Assembly (NCBI GenBank): GCA_907165275.2
Contig: OU015670.1
Span: 2,941,501-3,005,500 of the forward strand
Source of the DNA: Zygaena filipendulae
Taxonomy: Eukaryota > Arthropoda > Insecta > Lepidoptera > Zygaenidae
Length of the DNA: 64,000 nt
Direction of reading: 5' to 3'
A program made the position numbers and the translations under genes. Shown in pieces: positions 60,432 to 64,000 of this stretch; position 1 is the first letter of the stretch, and each line of letters starts with the position of its first letter. Under the pieces are notes generated by a model that saw only the letters and a program-made list of their open reading frames with translations, was not told the origin of the DNA and did no database searches.

Positions 60432-63400
60432 TTCTTGGAACTTGTAGGAATGTTAAATTTGAAACTTGATTTAGATCCCATCATGGTGGATACAAAACTT
60501 GCTGAGGTAGGTACTACACAGTATTAAAAAAGATTAAGAAGTCCGTTAATATAGCGGAAATGGGCCATAAATTTCTTAATAAAATGGATGCTGCAGATAA
60601 AAGCAAAATGTCACTAATTCACTGACTAAATACAAAATCTCAAGATTTACCTACTTGATCTATGAAGCTGAAATTTCGAAGATATAATCACAAACTACTT
60701 AGAGATATGGATATAATTAACTGGTAGGACACGTCAGCTGAAGAAACCGCAGGAAGCAGCTACAATATAGAATATAAGGAACGAGGTGAAGAAATTTAAT
60801 TTAAAGTCACAGTAGGAGATAGGTAAGTAATTAAGAGTGGTTTAACAACATAATGAATATAATATCAATTTTTTTAGGAATATTTTAGGGCCAACAGAAA
60901 TGAATTTTACTCATTGGTAACCAAAACAAATGAAAATGAACAAAATTATACTAAAGACGCGTGTGGAAATAAAATATTTACGACGGAGCCTGATAGATTT
61001 TATTATACTCCGTATCCAATGGAATTTGACCGCAACGAGGTTTTGAAGAAGTTGGCTAAATTAGCGGAAAATATTGAACGAAGTGCGGAGTTGTTCTCTC
61101 AGCTTGATTATCTCTCGCGACAAGTAGTAAAGCGGGAGACTCTGGAGCGTGACATTGCGTTGATGGTGCAGAATGTTAAATATATGAGTACTGCGGAATG
61201 TTTGACGTTTTGGCCTTTAGATTGCAGTGAGTAACATGCCAGTAGTGCAAATGTCTTATGAGCGTCTCTGATTTCGGCAGCTTTGAATTTAAAGTCTTTA
61301 CTTAAAATTAATTACATTAAAACGACTCTGAGGGCGGCCGTTAGATGCTTGAATAATAATTATTTATTTGTTTAAAAAGTGAAGAAAAGAAATGATAATA
61401 ATATCATATTACTGTCCTTGTTTTCCAATTACAGAATATGATGCGCTTTTGTGCTGTAATTGGAAAACAGGGTATAAGAACTACCTACAAACGGCATCTT
61501 GAGAGCACAGTTTGAATGGGCATGTTGACTAAATTTTTTTTGTCCGTCTTGTACATTATTAAAAAATATTGGATACGTATTTTTTTTTTACATAAGTAAT
61601 CTAAAATAACGGCGATATATTGAGTTTAAATTTCACGTGACGACTGACGTCACTATTCTGACAGTTTGTATGGCGGTTTTAGCGGTTAGTGACGTCACGA
61701 CCCCCTCACCCTAAACTTTAATGCGCTTTATCTCTGTATATTTTAATTTATTTGAAAAAGCAAAAACTACATGTCTATTGTTTTTTTTATTTTCTGACGG
61801 ACTAATTAGAATATTGATTTTCAAAAGTATTCAACATCCCCATTCCGACGTTCTATGAAATGTTTAAATTTTTTACAGACCTTGTATGTATGTATGAGGA
61901 CTCCGAATTGGCAAAACTGGGTGTAGTAGCACAGATTCTTGCACGTTACAACAACTGTAAAATATATTCTACCAAGAGCTGTGCGGCTGTATGCCATCTA
62001 TTCACGAGTCTCTGTCACTCAGCTGGGTACGTACTTGTTGCCATACCTAGTATCTTATATAAATGTTTGGTCTCCGCTGCGGCAGCGGAGGCCAATTATT
62101 TATCTAAGTTTAGTATATTTTACTAGCAATTTAGGGGCTCCAGCCTGCCATCGTAGCACAGAAACTGGCCAAAAACGCAACTTTCCGACATATTTTGGGC
62201 AAATGTAGGTAATGCGAGACGCGCTTGAAATTTTTCCTCGATTAAAATTACACGGTTTATATTGGTGAAACTTTAAATCCATGCTAATTTATTTACACAA
62301 TATAGGTGCATAAAAAAAATATGTTGCAAAAATTTAATAAGTTATACCCAAAAATATTCTTTACAGCGTAGATGAGCATTATGTTAAAATATTAGGTATG
62401 TGCTGACTGATTGGCTGATTATTTTTTCAGATTTTTTTACATCTATAGACACTTATTATTATAAAATAAAATAGGAAGAAGAATTAGAAGTAATTGTATA
62501 GTGGGCAGTGGGTCAGACATTAGAAAGTACACCATTTATAAAGACTTAGAAAAGTATATATATTTCACTCGTATTTTATGTGTATATTTTTACGCGTCTA
62601 TTACGTAATTTTTATTTAGTAATTACCACTGTATTTAATTTTTTCAGATTTGACAAGTCCACAGTATCGCTAGTGTTGATCAATGATAATTTTAGTTTAC
62701 AAATTGGCCTTCATTGGGATCAAGGTATAGCATAAAATCAGCCTTTCCTTACAATGTTTCCTTAAATTATTATTAAACTAGCTGTTCCTCGCGGTTTCAC
62801 TCACATTAGTTTCGAAGATACCGCGGGTATTCCGAGATAAAAGTACTTACTACCCTATATTTTTTCTGTACCTACCCTTACGTGTAGTATGCAATATTTA
62901 ATGTAGTTTCACCAGTGTTAATTTCGAAGTTCTCGCGGGAATTTTGGGATAAAAGTACCCTATGTCCTCTTACCCCTGAAAACGTGTACCTATGCAAAAT
63001 TTTGTGGTGATCGGTTGAGCCGTTTAGCCATGAAAGCGTTGCAAACAAACAAACTCTCTTTCGCATTTATATTATTAGTAAGTTAGTAAGGATTATTATT
63101 ATTAATTTTTCCCTTCACCGTAAAACCTGTGGCAATAACGTTGATCGTACATAACAGCAAGGACCCATGCGGGCCTGGAATTAAACCCCTGACCTATGAG
63201 TAAGACCCGAGAGTTCTCCCATTGGCTATATTGATTAATGACTCAGATAAACGCATATTGCAACCTATGTCAACTGCAGTCCAGTCACACAGAAAAAGAT
63301 GATTTTGTTTAGTTAGATCTCTTTTTTAAGTCTCTAATCAAGAGGCGGTCATAACTCAATATATTGTGTTGTCAACTAGGTCTTGAGAATTTATCCAGTT

Positions 63401-63739
63401 TGAGCGGTGTTTATTAATACGAATCTTAACTTTGTTGAAACTTCATTGGAGTACGGAATTTTTTTATGGTATTTCTTCTTCTTCTACTTTAATGTGGCAA
63501 CAGGCACCTTAGTTATGTAGGCACTAGGCACTAGTTATGCCAGTGGACAGTTTCAAAGTGATTTAAGTTTGTTAGGCCAGAAATCAGAATAAGATTAGTA
63601 AATAAGTTTTAATACCTGAAATAAAGACACTGGACATTTTATGGTATTTAATGTTCCAGCAATGTTCGGCGTGGGGGTGGTGACAGAGTCTTGTGACATG
63701 GCGTCGGCTGTGGACTCGTTTCTAACTTCCACGACCAGG
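60432..63739 (+). CDS. Multi-exon gene, 3' incomplete; possibly a divergent aldehyde-dehydrogenase-like protein
   Basis: Exons 60432-60506, 60878-61226, 61879-62026, 62648-62724 and 63660-63739, all GT-AG with matching phases (0,1,2,1,0); 243 codons so far. It continues past the window. No start exon is proven; an in-frame ATG is at 60450. The stretch V-L-K-K-L-A-K-L-A-E-N-I-E-R, then L-E-R-D-I-A-L-M-V-Q-N-V-K-Y, is laid out like the N-terminal helices of aldehyde dehydrogenases. L-G-V-V-A-Q-I-L and L-C-H-S-A-G-F fall where the coenzyme-binding region would be. The usual P-W-N-F and catalytic parts are not evident. I regard the family as a guess, but the gene model as solid. Confidence 0.6.
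61266..61345. repeat. Degenerate foldback-element fragment
   Basis: TCTGATTTCGGCAGCTTTGA and ACTCTGAGGGCGGCCGTTAG match the inner and outer arm of the element at 41207-41449. Intronic. Confidence 0.5.
61412..61472. mobile_element. Short MITE, relative of 4791-4956
   Basis: CCTTGTTTTCCAATTACAG, a 19-base spacer, then CTGTAATTGGAAAACAGGG; TA on both sides. About 61 bp. Intronic. Confidence 0.7.
61540..61804 (+). mobile_element. CRE-bearing MITE, copy 4
   Basis: TGTCCGTCTTGTACATTA start and GACGGACTA end. TGACGTCA is at 61645-61652 and 61690-61697. In an intron, 75 bases before the acceptor of the exon at 61879. Confidence 0.85.
62775..63095 (-). repeat. Two tail repeats, reverse
   Basis: ACTAGCTGTTCCTCGCGGTTTC at 62777 and a second body ending CGCATTTATATTATTAGTAAG at 63082. 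Confidence 0.75.
63118..63236 (-). repeat. tRNA-derived SINE-like repeat, reverse
   Basis: On the minus strand ATAGCCAATGGGAGAAC resembles an A box and GGGGTTTAATTCCAGG a B box. No cloverleaf. Confidence 0.45.
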
Positions 63740-64000
63740 GTATGTTGAGTTTTTGCTGTACTATGTATTTTGAGATAGGGAAACTAATTTTATTTTATGA
63801 ACGGCGAACCATCCTTTATATAAAAATCACTGCGTGTTCGTAACTTTTACCCGATTTATCACAGTTAAAACAAAAATAAATAAGTTAATAGATTGAATGG
63901 AAATTGGTTAGGTACACGTGTGATTACCTTCTCTCTGGGTACACGTTTCCGTCACGCTTACTTCATCCAAAGCATTCCGTTACCTCTTACCTCTCGCTAT

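Overview
This is eukaryotic nuclear DNA, most likely from a moth or butterfly. It is AT-rich and intron-rich, with GT-AG spliced genes. It is littered with a short repeat family ending in an A/CAGCTAGT tail after a GCGGGTGAAACCGCGG-type block, which is abundant in Lepidoptera, and with runs of the GTAGGTA/TACCTAC kind. There is no bacterial gene organisation. Real genes were found by joining short open exons whose splice sites and phases agree; most long open frames here are shadows or transposon genes.

Host genes, left to right: (1) a 3' terminal exon of an unrecognised gene, + strand, 416-612. (2) A seven-exon, 5'-incomplete, + strand gene at 2341-8937 encoding an unrecognised Cys/Trp-rich, probably extracellular protein, with a poly(A) signal near 9251. 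(3) A STARD7-like START-domain lipid-transfer gene on the - strand, 46135 down to 14613, ten coding exons and about 639 codons. It has a mitochondrial-presequence-like N terminus and a large low-complexity insertion inside the START domain. (4) A - strand gene or decaying gene, 54534 down to 47513, whose THAP-like zinc-finger exon carries an in-frame TGA. (5) The 5' part of a + strand gene, 60432-63739 and beyond, with weak aldehyde-dehydrogenase-like features.

A single intron of the STARD7-like gene (17489-39441, about 22 kb) is a nested transposon cluster. It holds decayed gag genes, Tc1-type transposase remnants, an intact-looking Tc1 element (23629-25199), a hAT-like transposase relic (34.4-35.3 kb), and an env-bearing Ty3/Gypsy retroelement in - orientation (26220-34124). 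The retroelement has 673-bp LTRs that I read as identical, a CTAC target duplication, a tRNA-Leu-type primer site and a canonical TTTAAAC frameshift heptamer. Its integrase tail and env N terminus have been deleted. It sits inside an older gag element whose paralogue at 36.35 kb preserves the unoccupied site. A second Tc1-type element with a long transposase frame lies at 57608-59992.

MITEs are prominent. Four copies of a ~260-bp family each carry two perfect TGACGTCA palindromes. Another MITE begins six bases into an intron of gene 2, one lies in the last exon of the THAP-like gene, and there are several foldback and CpG-rich palindromic elements. I found no RNA gene, CRISPR array or prokaryote-like defence system. 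The points most worth checking are the START-domain insertion, the THAP exon read in two frames, the frameshift site and recent deletion of the Gypsy element, and the paired CRE palindromes in the MITE.
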